This document shows, in pieces, positions 45,671-57,056 of a stretch of DNA of 64,000 nucleotides. A program made the position numbers and the translations under genes. A model generated the notes under the pieces. It made no database searches. It had not been told where the DNA came from and worked only from the letters and a program-made list of their open reading frames with translations. The stretch is from NCBI GenBank assembly GCA_024811115.1, contig JAKOGH010000783.1, positions 124,001-188,000 of the forward strand. The letters run 5' to 3'. How positions within the stretch are numbered: position 1 is the stretch's first letter; each line of letters starts with the position of its first letter. Source of the stretch: Terana coerulea. Lineage: Eukaryota > Basidiomycota > Agaricomycetes > Polyporales > Phanerochaetaceae.

Positions 45671-46960
45671 CTTGCGGTAGGTGATGCGAGTGCGGTGTGC
45701 GGTGGATGTCGATGAAGCAGTAGTAGAGGATATTGGGCGTTAAGCTTCACAGCGGCGCCTCACCTGATGATGGATGACATAATACTCGTCAACTAATTCA
45801 GACGCTTAGAATATATAGCTGGCTAAACGACCAGACTCTTCATTCGGAAGAATCGGAACCACAGGCATATGCCATAGGTAGCTTTATGTCGTGTAAAACA
45901 TGCGTACAACCTCGCGAAAGAAATTATCCAAGAAGATATGACGTAGAATACTGGGAAACATAGACAAGCAAACGATGCAAATAAGTACCTGAGTACACCA
46001 GAAAGTCACGCTCGTTGACTCTGACTCGGATCTGTTGCTCTGATTGAGCTCTAAGTTCTGATGTCCGTACAAAGGGGATGAAGGTTGAGCGTACAGTGCG
46101 GGATGGTCAATGCGACTTCTGGAAGTCCCTACGGATAACTAGTACTGTCAAAAACGCGTCGTGAATGCTCCGCCACCCAGAGTGGAGCCGCCAAACAAGA
46201 GCAGACCAGGCTCAACCCCTTGTGAACGCCGCACCCACTCAAGTGGCCGATATTTCGGAGTAATATTGCATTCTTACGTCCACTGCCATACACTAACCAT
46301 GTTCAGCTGCTTGCTTGTCGCTGGCATGGAGGGGTACCTAATTAGGTACTGACTTCGCCAGAATAGGAAGGTCTTGTTAACAATGCGCGGCGGACCTTTC
46401 TTTTTGCGGCCGACAGTCGCACCTCAGAAATGACAATATGGGCGAAGCATCCAATGATGGAATGTCATGAGATGACTTTGTGGTAAAGAGAAGCCGTGGT
46501 GTTATTTGATACCTGGAGAACTCGGACTGGGTAGGCAGCGCGCGTCGTGGGCGGCTTTCAGACCATCACGGCGTAGTCCTGTTCTTGGCATCCTCGGTGG
46601 TAAGAACGTGAGCGTCGCATGGTTGGCTTTGCCGCCGCAAAAGAGGATTGCTTCGAGCGACGCCAGATCCATGGTCGAGGTCGGAGGCGCGCGCTGGATT
46701 GGGCACGGTGTTTCAGATACACGTGGTAACGCTTTGTCCCCGATCCGGGAGGTCTGGCGTGACTCCTGGTCACTGGCGTGACATGCTGTTTCTTGCGACG
46801 GTGGCTGCAGAGCTCAACTTCGCTTCCTCCATGTCCTTGTCGTCTTGCCTTTCGCACCTCTCTCGCTAGCAGCAACCCTGTGCAGTGTCTGGCACCAAAC
46901 ACCCGCCGTCGGTTTTACTCGACCTACTCGCGCGGACAGGCTCTGAGTCTTCGGCCCTCA
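45671..46960. other. 1.3-kb intergenic region upstream of two divergent genes
   Basis: Upstream DNA of hob3 and of the large gene to the right. Open frames near 46161, 46506 and 46778 are short and lack protein character, though the last is in frame with the large gene and might extend it. No element is recognised. Confidence 0.45.
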
Positions 46961-49900
46961 ATGCTACTATCAAAACACGAGCGACCTCCGGAAAGTGTAT
47001 CTGCTTCATCTCATAACTCGTCTTCCATATCATACCGTCGAACAAGTATTCCGTCCATAACTCCTGTTCTCGTCTTACCCGTCGCAAGCTCCAGTAATCT
47101 GTCTTCTCCACGTAGAGCATCACTAGCGCCGCTTGACCCCCAAGTAGCGGCCAATATGTCTTTCAACGACAAATTGTCGCCTCCTCCGAGCTCAGCCTCC
47201 TCATTCAACACGTATTCATCCTCCGACTCGAGCATGGATGTGGATCGCACCCTGGAAACTGCGCGATCTCTCATAGGCCGGCCAATTATGAACCGGTCAC
47301 AGGAGGAGGATCCAAGCACCAGTCCACAGTCGTTGAGAAAGCGTTCGCTCTCGGGGCAGTACGTGGATGAATTCTTATATGCTGTGATTATTGGCGAAAA
47401 TGCTCATGTCTTCTCCGTTCGGACCGCTCAGTGGCAACGTCGTACGAGCATCGCCATATCCGCATCCGCGGGTGACCCAACGACGGCCCAGTACCACACC
47501 CTCAACCAATGATCCTCGAAGGCCTTCTCTTCCCAACATTCAGCACCCCAGCACCACTTCCTCCGGCCTTCGTGTACCGTCCCCTACACTTCACGGTAAT
47601 TCAGGCGCCGAGTACCCCACCCATTCGTCACCAACACACCCGCACAGCGAAGATATTTACTCTGGCTTGTCTACATTTACCTTTGGCGCAGCTCGACCGC
47701 TACCTTCTCCTCATGCTTCAGACACGTCTGACTTGATTAGCCCGCTTACCCGTGTCTCGGGTACCGGTAGCGCGGATCGCACTCCTCGGCCGTCCATATC
47801 CAGCACGTCTAGCGGGAGGCGCAAGTCTCGTACCACTAAGATGCCTGACCCAGATGACGGCGATGACGAGTATGAAGACGAAGACGAGCGGGTGCGGGGA
47901 AAGACTCGGTCGAAGATGAGGGCTATCGACGACGGCTCCAGACGACCTTCGCTGCCGACCAACACCTACATGCCGGTCGTCTCGACATCTAGTCCACCGC
48001 CCGTCCCTTCTTCCTCCCATTCACAGCTTGAGCTTTCTCCAGGAGGTAGCTCGGCTTCGGACAGCGCCTTTGATGAGTCTGAGGCAGATCCAGACGATGG
48101 AGACGTTGCTGAGTTTGATACGGATGTCGAGTTGGATCTACCGCACGGTCCTGGGCGCATGTCGGCACACGACCCTCCGCTTTCCGACACTGCGTCTCAA
48201 CATACATTTGGAGCCGGAAGCTTCGACCATTTTGGTTCAGACTCGTTCAACAGAGAGGATGGCATGAGCGACGAGGAGGGAGAAGGTGGGGCGAACTCTC
48301 CTGTTATATTCACACGGGACCAGAATGACGAAGCGTTTGACGACGGCGATCGTCCTCTGCCATCGTTGGCTACTCAGCGGCCGGTTAACGTACCTTGGGA
48401 AATCTCGACGGCGAACGCATGGGAGGGCAGCTCTGGGCACCGAGATAGGGAGGACAGTACTTCAACGGTGGTCGACAGAAGGTGGAACAGAAGCGTCGAC
48501 GATGATTTAACTGCAAGTTCCATGTATCCCGATGTCCAGGCCGCCAACCAGCAACAAATGCGCGCCGATTTCAGCCCTATTGACCCAACCGACGCCAGTC
48601 CTGCGCAGGAGACTGAATTCAACTACGGTGGTTATGACATTGACTATATCCTCGGCTCACAACCAGACAGCACCCATCGCAAGTCTTGGTCCTCAGGCGC
48701 GCCATCGTACATCCAGGGTGGCATTCGAGCTGAGTCCGGTGAACCTGGTGGACTGGGCGCCGCTTGGGACGCGGCGTTTCGTGGCTCGCGACGGCCAAGT
48801 ACCGCTACTGTGAACAGCGGCGACGATCTATTCAGCCGGCAAGTCAGACATTGGGACCCGGACTACGGAACACGCAAGGGCGACTGGAGCTTCAAGAAGG
48901 AGTCAACGGACGGACGTGGCCCGCACCGAATGCCACTCGCCACTGCTGTCGCGGCAGCAACGTCGGATCCGAGCAGTAACACGATGCAACCAGGGACTCA
49001 GGAGCTTTGGAGACAGGCCTACATAGGGCGGTTCAAAGTCGATAGACTAAAGATGGGTCGTGAGTACCATTATATTACCAACCCTTTAAAACCACCACTA
49101 ACCGGTCGTACAGCGGACCAGCCCTCCAAAGCCCCTCAGCAGCGTCTGAACGTGCGGCATATCCATGATCCTTACTCGAAAGGGAATAAAAACGGCGGAC
49201 CAGGTTCTGTCATACACAAGCATTCTCGCGCCGTCGCTTTCTCGATCTTCCGGAATCATGCGCTCTTCAGTCGGGTTAAGGGTCAGCGCACTACGCCGAT
49301 GCATACAAGCAGCAGTATATTGCTTGCCAACAAAAAGGTCCAAGAGCAGTATACTAGCACCCGCACGACCAGCAGGTTGAACTCTCATGGGCTATTGGAG
49401 GATGTTGGAACCCTTGGCGCGTCCAGCTATTCCCAGTCACGGACCATGATATCCAGCAACGCCTCCGCGCGAAGCCGGCCATCCACCCCTCAGGCTCATC
49501 AAGATGGTTCGCAAAGCGAAGGCTATGTGAGCGACAGGCACGGACAACCGTCTGACGGGTCGTCTCGGACGGCGGTGGACAGCTCCTCCCAGTCAGGCAC
49601 GCCACCTCCTGCTGTGCTGCCGAAGACAGTGGGCAGCATCCACAGCACCAGCAAGTCATCGTCCAGCATCGACACCACCGAGTCTACGTCGCAGTCTGCG
49701 GACAGCCAAAGCTCCGCCTCGTACGGTAACGAGCCGGGACCCTCCACCGATCGGACTTCGGCTGTCTTCAGCCACTCTGTCACGTCTCAAAATCAAAGCA
49801 GACGGGGTTCCGTGGAGATGGACGACGAAGAGTCACCGCCGCGGACGTCGCACGCCGAAGCATTCGCCACCGTCGACTCGAGCTATTTGGAGCACATGCG

Positions 49901-50876
49901 TGGTCGTTCTGACCGTCGCCACACCGAGGAACAGTCTTCTCACGGGTTAGTCGGTGCACTTCGTCGCAGGCTTCTGGGATCCGCGAAGGGTGGCTCCAAG
50001 GTTCAATCCACCGCACCACCCGCAGTCGCCCGCGAAGGCAACTACACACCGCCCTGGCTCACGATGGCCCCACGGTCCAAGCAAGAGGAGCGCGAGCGGG
50101 TTATCCAGAACTTGAATGAGTCTTTCAAGGATGTTGGCTTGCTGCCGACGGCTCGCATTAACAAACTGGCTTCTTCTTCGAAGACGAGGCGTAACAGGCA
50201 TCCCAACACTACCAACATCTTCGAGAAAGTCCCTGCCGAGTCGCTGTACATGCTGTTACCGCTGTGGCCTGGGGAGACCGATCCGACTTCGAGCGAGACG
50301 CGGGAAGACCCAGCTTCGTATGTGGTCCCGGTCGAAGAACGCCAGTATCTCTTGGTGTATTATGTGCCGTTCGAGGAGGACCGGTCGCAGGGCAAGAAAC
50401 CAGACACGCAGAAGAAGCGTGCGCGAGCCGACACTCGTTCTCTGGCCGCTGCCTCGTCGGTCGCCGTCAACGACCGCATCATTGCGCTGAGAGCCTTCAA
50501 AGCGGTCGCTCGCCTTGTGTCCTACGCCGACTTGCGAGAGACCGGCGTACGAGTTCCTTCGCTCGGTCTGTCCGTGACGGGGCCTCTCAAGGAAGCAACC
50601 ACGTATCTCCCGCCGCCGTCTATCCGCGAGCAACGTCTGGACGATATTGTCATTGGCGTCTGCTACTCCCGACAGCTAGGCATGGAATTCGTCCCGGAAG
50701 GCCTCCAAAAGCTGGGGCTGTGTATGCCCGTGGACACGCCCGCTCCGCCGAAAATCTCTTCAAGCGAAGTGGATGACGAGGAGGAGACCATTGTCGTTTT
50801 GACCCCCATCGGCCGGGCGGCCGTTGAGATGGCCTGGTTGGGCTGCATGGCGGTGACTAGTTTCGGTTCCATATGA
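46961..50876 (+). CDS. Large Ser/Pro-rich protein with conserved-looking C-terminal domain
   Basis: About 1,250 aa. An intron near 47361-47432 (gtacgt to ctcag) joins the first part to GNVVRASPYPHPRV, and one near 49062-49119 (gtgagt to acag) is also likely. Most of the protein is Ser/Pro/Asp-rich and disordered, with acidic stretches (DPDDGDDEYEDEDERV). The last ~300 residues look folded: REGNYTPPWLTMAPRSKQEE, NESFKDVGLLPT, YMLLPLWPGETD, EERQYLLVYYVPFEED, IIALRAFKAVARLVSYADL, DDIVIGVCYSRQLGMEFVPE. I do not recognise the family. The ATG at 46961 is chosen as the first in-frame ATG in coding-like sequence; the ATG at 47156 (MSFNDKLSPPPS) is an equal candidate. Confidence 0.7.
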
Positions 50877-51439
50877 TGAACACGCAGAATTTATGACCTT
50901 TACTGTATCCACAACCCACAATTATTCTTCCGACACGCTCGCACTCCTCTCCACGCTCGCAACATTCCATGCTCGTCGTCCATACCCTCAATCTTGTATA
51001 CATCTGCCCGACGTCATCTGTAAATATTTCTTTATCTTGTAGCTAGCTCGTGGCAGGAGTAGACTTTCGCTGTATTTTTGGATTTTTTTTACATGTCAAT
51101 GTATCCCTCAGCTATCCTTACAGATTCTCGTACGCCGTCAGCGCATTCGACCTTACCACAAAAAGCACCAGAGCGATCACCGTGGAGAACATCGACGGCG
51201 CCGGCAAGAACTTATGTGACCTCCGCGCGAGAGGAACACTGGGAAGGTCCGCGATAAGATGCACGGTAATGCGCTATGGGAACAAACAAAAACCAGGAGA
51301 ATACGACAAGAATTATGGTACAATAGTGAACCCTTCGCATTATGGCAAAATGCCATCGTACTGTAGACATTACGACCGCGGGGCGTGTCTGTGACGTGTA
51401 GCTTCTAGATAGAGCAGGGAAGAGTATATACGAATAATC
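50877..51439. other. Intergenic between two convergent genes
   Basis: About 560 bp, with a T8 run at about 51083-51090. The open frame at 51050-51394 does not resemble a protein. This is likely two facing 3' flanks. Confidence 0.5.
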
Positions 51440-54400
51440 TTAGAGCGATTGCTTAGAACCAGGGAAGTATCTGCGCAGGCCTGAAGGGTGATTGGCACGC
51501 AACGACTTGATAGCAGCATCGCGTGCGTAGTGGATTCGGAACGAGAGTTGCTGAAGCGCAGCCTTCACGCGAGAACGATCCAAGTGCGCGGCGCGCGTGT
51601 CCACTACAAACACAACATCAAAATATACTCCCGTCGAACGTCGAGGAGGATCTTACCGATTTTGCCATGAATGAGGTTGAGACACTCTTGGACACGCTCA
51701 AGTTCTGTCTTGCGTTTTTCTGGGAGACGCCGGGGAGGCACCTTCTAGCGTTGGCAGCGAACTGGACGATAGCAACGTTCTCTTCTCCTCCCGCACATAC
51801 TCCGGCACGTCGTTGAAGGTGGCATTGAGGATCTCGACGTAACAGTCAAGATCGTCGAAATAGTCATCCTTTTCCGCACCGCTGACGACGTCGAACATAG
51901 CTTCTGACCCGGTTGCGGGGGACAGCATCTCGATCGTCGGCTGCAGGTTCGGAAGCGACGCATAGGGCTGCTGGATAAGAACATTTCCACCCAGCAGGAA
52001 CCCCTGAGAGAGCCACCTTGCGACACGGGTGATCGAAGGGCAGCTACCGCTGAAGAAGCTCAGCAAGAGTGCCTTGCAGTGCGGGGCGAGGAATTCTGCG
52101 TAGTGGAGGATTCTACGGCACAGTTCAGGTTCCTGAAGGACAAAGCGGATAAGAATTTCTGTGTACGGCCGCACGGCTGTGAACGCACCACGGAGGAGTG
52201 GCCACTCGAAGAGCTCGGGGTGCGAGAACCGATAATGTCGACAGTGAGCATGATCTCTGTTCGAAGTGATGTGCTGGTGTACGGATCCAGGCCGACAAGT
52301 ACGATTGCTAAAATCAAGCTGGCGGCTTCATCTGCAAGTACACAACCATTTCTAGAGGTAACAAGGGTTTGGGATTCTATATTTCAGATGGAAAGACTGT
52401 GACCTACTCCGCGAAGGACTTCACGACTTCGACTAGGCGAGACGTCATGTCGGCTCGGGAGTCAATGGGATCGCACATCTTGTGATTGGGAGCTTCGGAT
52501 GCTAGACCGCACGGCTGCATAACATCGAGCTTGGCTCCTAGGCTGAGGAGGAACGACGCAACTGGCGTCGACAAGGCAACTTGGGTTGTGAGCCTGGGTG
52601 ACAGCGCGAGCAAACTCTCGTAGCTCCTTTGCCTGACGAAGTGGTCATCACAGACCGCTGTTGATATTTCGTGATCAGCGATTGCCATTGACTGAGAAAA
52701 CTGTTAACGTACCCAAAGAGAAGAGCCATGCAACAACTCCAGGTATATGCGCTGCTTGCGACCTGAAAAGAAAATGTTTGTTGAGGAAGCGAGGCAGCCG
52801 GCCGGCATCTGGAAGGTGACCGACGGTCAGTGGCAAATCAAGACAAGAGTCCATACAAAATACACTGACCTTCGCTAGTAAGCACGTTCTGCAGGGTCTG
52901 AAGAACTGGATCACTATTCACCTCCCGCTTGGCGAAGGGCAAGCGAGGCAAAGAGGTTGCATCTTGATCTACACTATCCTCTGAAGCATCCTCCCAAAGC
53001 GGAACGCCTTTCACCTTCTTCTTCTTGCTGCCTCGAAGAAGCCAACCCTTACGGTCGGTGTCCAAGATTTTGCCCACTGCCTCGCCCTCTTTGTCTCCGA
53101 GATGCTTCGTCGCCTCTTTGATATCCAACTCGTTCTCTACGTCCTCCTCATCCTCATCGTCGTCAAGCACAGAGGTTGCGGACTGCCCTGGCTGCCGATG
53201 AGTGTGCTGGCCAAGGAGCCTCATCGCAGCACCTTCGTCGTTCCACATCGCGTCCTCGTCCTCTTCCTCGTCCATCTCTTCCCGCATCTTGCCCTTGTTC
53301 TTGGCGACGGCCTCCTGCGCCAGAGCTGCTTCCGCGCGACGCAGCCCCTCTATGCCCTCTCCCCGCTTCTCGGCCTTCTTCTTCTCATTCAGCAGTTTGT
53401 CCAAGGGGTTAACGACTTTCTTCTTGGGAGCTGCACGGACCGCGGGACGAAGCGCGTCGTCACTACCTTGGGAAGTCGAGCGAAGCTTCTCCCCTGGGGA
53501 GCGGCGGCGCAGATTGTAGCGGGTAGACGGGCCAGGATCTGGGTGTTCTGAGTTCTCTCTAGTGCGTGGAGATGAAAGCAAAGCTGAAAGGGGTGACGAC
53601 GGTGGCGGGGCGCCCTTCTGCGTAGGTGGTGTTTGAGCACTACGGATTTGATCAGCCACACACAACACATTTACTGAAATTTATGGGACATACCGTGACT
53701 TGAAAGGATTGAAGTCCAGAGACTCGTCGTCGTCACTGCTGATATTATCGTTAAACGTCTCGTCCTCGGAGATGTGCTCTCGCGCCTTCCTGGCTGCCTC
53801 TGCTTTCACTCTTTCGATAAGCAGTGCGGTCTTCGACGCGGTGTCAAGAGCCACAGGGTAGGGGGGAAGAGCAGGAGCGAGCTCGGCAGGTGGCGGTGTG
53901 GACGGCCGCATGTCTGTTTCCCATAGGTCGGGCTCGGTCAGTGGAGACGATGCGGATGTAGGCGGTGGAGACTGTCTCGTAACGTTTGTAGATGAGGGAA
54001 GAGTGGCTAAAGTGGCCAAAGAGGAGTTTAACGGGATGAGCTGTTGACTGACTTCAGACTCGGATTCGGTCTGTGAATGTAATGGTGCAGTAGGTTCGGG
54101 GGCAAGAAGTAACTCGGCGGACTCGGTCATATCAATGTCCATGCCAGCATCATCTTGTCCTGGCAGAGCGGAAGGTTCAACGGGAGCAGGCGACAGTCCG
54201 GTCGGGGACGTCAAGGGATAGTCGGAGGTTGGAGGTGACTGTTCATAGTTAGCCGTAACAACCACTGTCTCCCTTCTCCACCTCTTCACATTTTCCTTGA
54301 TTTCTTTGTGATCCTTCGCCACAGCCTTGGGCATAACGAGTTCTTGCTCGTCGGACAAGCTGCTCGGAACCTCTTCCTCATCCGCGTCCTCGCCTGAGAG

Positions 54401-55134
54401 GTTGGTCAAGCCTATTGGCTCCCGTGGCGTGATCTTGCGTCGCTTAGACGAGGTTGAGCGACCACTAGGACTGGAGGGAGTATGGTCATGCGGAGCAGCC
54501 TTGTTATATTTCGAGGGAGAGGCTAGGACCTTCGGCGCAGGAGCGCGAGTATATGCAGCATTCAAGGAAGTGGGGTCTGGCTTGTACATGACACCGTCAT
54601 TAGAGTCTGAGTCGTCCCAAGTCAGCTTGCGCTTCTGTCGCGGTTTGAGAGGTACCGCCGTTGAGGCTCCTGGCTGCACGCGTCGCTTGACCGTCGTCTT
54701 CGCGGTCGAGGTTTGCGCCTGACGTATAGTTGCAGGTTTCTTAACCGAGCCAGAAGCCTTGGAAGTAGAAGTAGTGGCGGCCTTAGTGGCCTTCGACTTT
54801 GTGGGTGCTTTGCTAGTACCGACGACCTCAACTGAACTGCTGTTGGTATCGTCGGATACGGAGATGTGCGACCTGTTCACACCAGTGTAGACAGGTTCGT
54901 CTGCAGAGCCAGAAGACACCGAAACAGCGGTTGCAGTCGTTGGATGGATGACCCTTCGCGTCGTTGGTTTCTTGCTTGTCTTGGGCATATCCGTCTGCGA
55001 TGGCCCTGGCTGCGACGACGACGGCTGCGAGGAAAGTGGTTGAGAGGATGAAGGGTTGCCTGTTGAAGACCTGCGAGCAAAAAGTCGGTGACCTTGCGGT
55101 TACCTTTGTCGGTCTTCCCGATTGTTTTGCTCAT
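51440..55134 (-). CDS. Large nuclear-type protein, PIP-like N-terminus, unknown
   Basis: The N-terminal ATG at 55134 gives MSKTIGKTDKGNRKVTDF. If the T run there (A run 55079-55083 on this strand) had one more base, it would continue FFARRSSTG in frame into the long exon that contains MPKTSKKPTTRRV at 54988. KVTDFF resembles a PIP-box/FF-type motif. The next ~700 aa are disordered with basic and acidic patches, including DETFNDNISSDDDESLDFNPFKSR and DEEEDEDAMW. The last ~600 aa are helical and Leu-rich (52688 down), ending RANHPSGLRRYFPGSKQSL. A second one-base slip is likely at about 52229, where DII switches to RFSHPELFEWPLLRGAF. If the 5' slip is real the safe start is 54988. Chromatin or replication association is inferred only from the motif and charge pattern. 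Confidence 0.6.
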
Positions 55135-55442
55135 CGCGTGCGACGATGACGACGACAAAAGAGGAGTAAATGAGGAAGCCACTCGCGAGCTGTGACGCGC
55201 GCCGGTTGATTTTGGCCGAGTCACGTGTGACGTGCTGTGACTCTCGCGCCCGTCACCCGTCGCGGCGACCCCGTGTACCAGCATGCTCATTCGGCGAGGA
55301 CAACTGGCACTCCGTTCCGCTTAGCAGCCATTGCATACCACCCACCCGCGAGCCCGAACTCGTACAGCCATATTGAGTCGCTCTGGGTTGTCAACTAATA
55401 TATATTTAGGATTGGTAGAGACTATATACTCATATACATGAC
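55135..55442. promoter_or_regulatory. Shared upstream region of two divergent genes
   Basis: About 310 bp between divergent starts, AT-rich near 55395-55440. No specific site is recognised. Confidence 0.35.
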
Positions 55443-56336
55443 ATGCGTATGCGCCATGCCCAGCGACAGCATATCATCAGCTCGGTGTGTCTCACAATAC
55501 ACTACGAACCCAGAGTGAAGGCTTACGGGATGACCTCTCAACAGCTCGAACGAATCCTGTACCAACTGCACACCGTTTCTTTCCTACTCTCCCCGACACT
55601 GCTGCCCTACATATGTCGGACGATGTTCCAGTTCTTGTTCGCACGACCGCGGGACATGGACCCCAGGATGTCTCTACGCTTCTGGATCATCCTCGTCTTC
55701 ATCTTCAACGTTGGCAGCGTATGGGAACATGCGACAGAAGGGGCGACAAAGGGCAGGTCGGTCATACTGGACTTCGTTGGACCAGGTATGTTGCACGCCC
55801 CTTCGTCTGCACCGACATTCATGATACCATGCATCGCCTTTAGGATGGGACCCTACGAAACTGCACCTGCTGGCCCTCGACTTCGCAATTGTTATCCTCA
55901 ATATTATCCTTGCAACCATCTCCTACGAGACATCGCTACAGTCCGCGATGCCGACGGACACTCCCGACCCTCTCCTTCCGTTACCTCCGCCATCCACACC
56001 TTCAACACCTATCTTCTTCAACGACGAGGACAATGACAAACTGCTCGAGTCAACGGCTGAATCCCCCTACGTCCTCGACCTCCGGCTGTCTCAGATAGTA
56101 TGCAGGATTCGGCATACGGCCCCCCGCCACCTGAGCGTGAAATTTCCGCGGAAGACCTCCTTCCTTTGCCCAATACTACTCCGTGGCAACTGACCAATAC
56201 CTTGCAAATCTTGATGCGAGCGAGGGAGCGGGCGAGACAGCGGGCGAGGTCAGAGGCAGATGCTCGACGAGAGCAAGAAGGTGGCAGTACTAGTACTGAG
56301 CGTCGGACAGTTCCTGGTGGCCTCGATCCTACTTAA
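55443..56336 (+). CDS. DUF1746 membrane protein (Dsc E3 ligase subunit-like)
   Basis: Probable exons: 55443-55484 (MRMRHAQRQHIISS), then after a gtgtgt intron LERILYQLHTVSFLLSPTLLP, then GWDPTKLHLLALDFAIVILN after an intron ending at 55843. Three hydrophobic segments (SFLLSPTLLPYICRTMFQFL, FWIILVFIFNVGSVW, LLALDFAIVILNIILATI) match the DUF1746 layout, including the FARPRD turn and the SVILDFVGPG loop. The C-terminal third is Pro-rich then Arg/Glu-rich. Known: this domain occurs in a subunit of the fungal Golgi Dsc ubiquitin ligase, which activates SREBP and degrades membrane proteins. Assignment to that complex is by domain only. An alternative with no first intron would start at MTSQQLERIL. 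Confidence 0.75.
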
Positions 56337-56407
56337 TTAATCTAATAATGTTGGAATTCATATCGTAATGCATGTTTGGACCATGTCACTTGCTAGGATA
56401 CCATTAT

Positions 56408-56657
56408 TCACCACTTGCGCTTCATCTTGTAAGAAGTGAGTCCTTCCTCGTAGTAAGTGTTCTAGACTTCGACTTACAGCTTGTTGCAAGCATGCTCCGA
56501 ACTTCGCAAACTCCTCCTTGCAGGCGTCCTTCCTCACGTCTGTATAAGTTGCCAGAATGCACTTTCCGTAGACTGATGCTTGCGAAGCGCAAGTTGTGGT
56601 GGAATGGAGTGCGAGTCGACGAAGAGGCGTGGTCGCTGTGGTGCCCGTAGCTTGCAT
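56408..56657 (-). CDS. NDUFAF8: Twin Cx9C protein, NDUFAF8-like complex I assembly factor
   Basis: Two exons encode ~65 aa: MQATGTTATTPLRRLALHST through GACLQQA, then after a ~50-bp intron MKRKW and stop at 56408-56410. CASQASVYGKC and CKEEFAKFGAC are a perfect pair of Cx9C motifs separated by ILATYTDVRKDA. This is the intermembrane-space CHCH fold oxidised by the Mia40/Erv1 relay. Spacing, the YGKC first helix, the VRKD linker and the short basic end fit NDUFAF8, a partner of NDUFAF5 in complex I assembly. Other small CHCH proteins are possible. It is divergent from CSF1. Confidence 0.8.
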
Positions 56658-57056
56658 TCGTTCGGAAGGAAGTGACGAGAAGATGAGAAGGTTGAGTTGG
56701 CACAGGCGTTGACCGGATAGCACAGAGCTCGGGATGTGGTTGAACGAACCCACCAGTCATCGAGAGTTTCAACGCTATTATACAGCGACGTCAGAGGCTG
56801 CTGAAAGCGCCCTTTCCACGTGGGCGTCGGCCGTGTGTGGGCGCCTCCTCCCTACTTCCGGTCTCGCGTTGCGTTGGACTGAGCTTGCTCTTCATCTACT
56901 TACGACATCGCTTTTTGGCGAACCATATAGCGACCCCCTTCGCGCTGCATCTCGATGGAGAACTAATTACGACACATATTTCTGAGTAACAAGATACCCA
57001 CTACTACTCCGGCTTGAATACCCAGCAACTGGCCCCTCTCCTCGCCCGCAACAATC
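56658..57056. promoter_or_regulatory. Shared upstream region of NDUFAF8-like gene and CSF1
   Basis: About 400 bp between divergent starts. An 83-codon frame at 56734 has no protein character. No specific motif is recognised. Confidence 0.4.
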
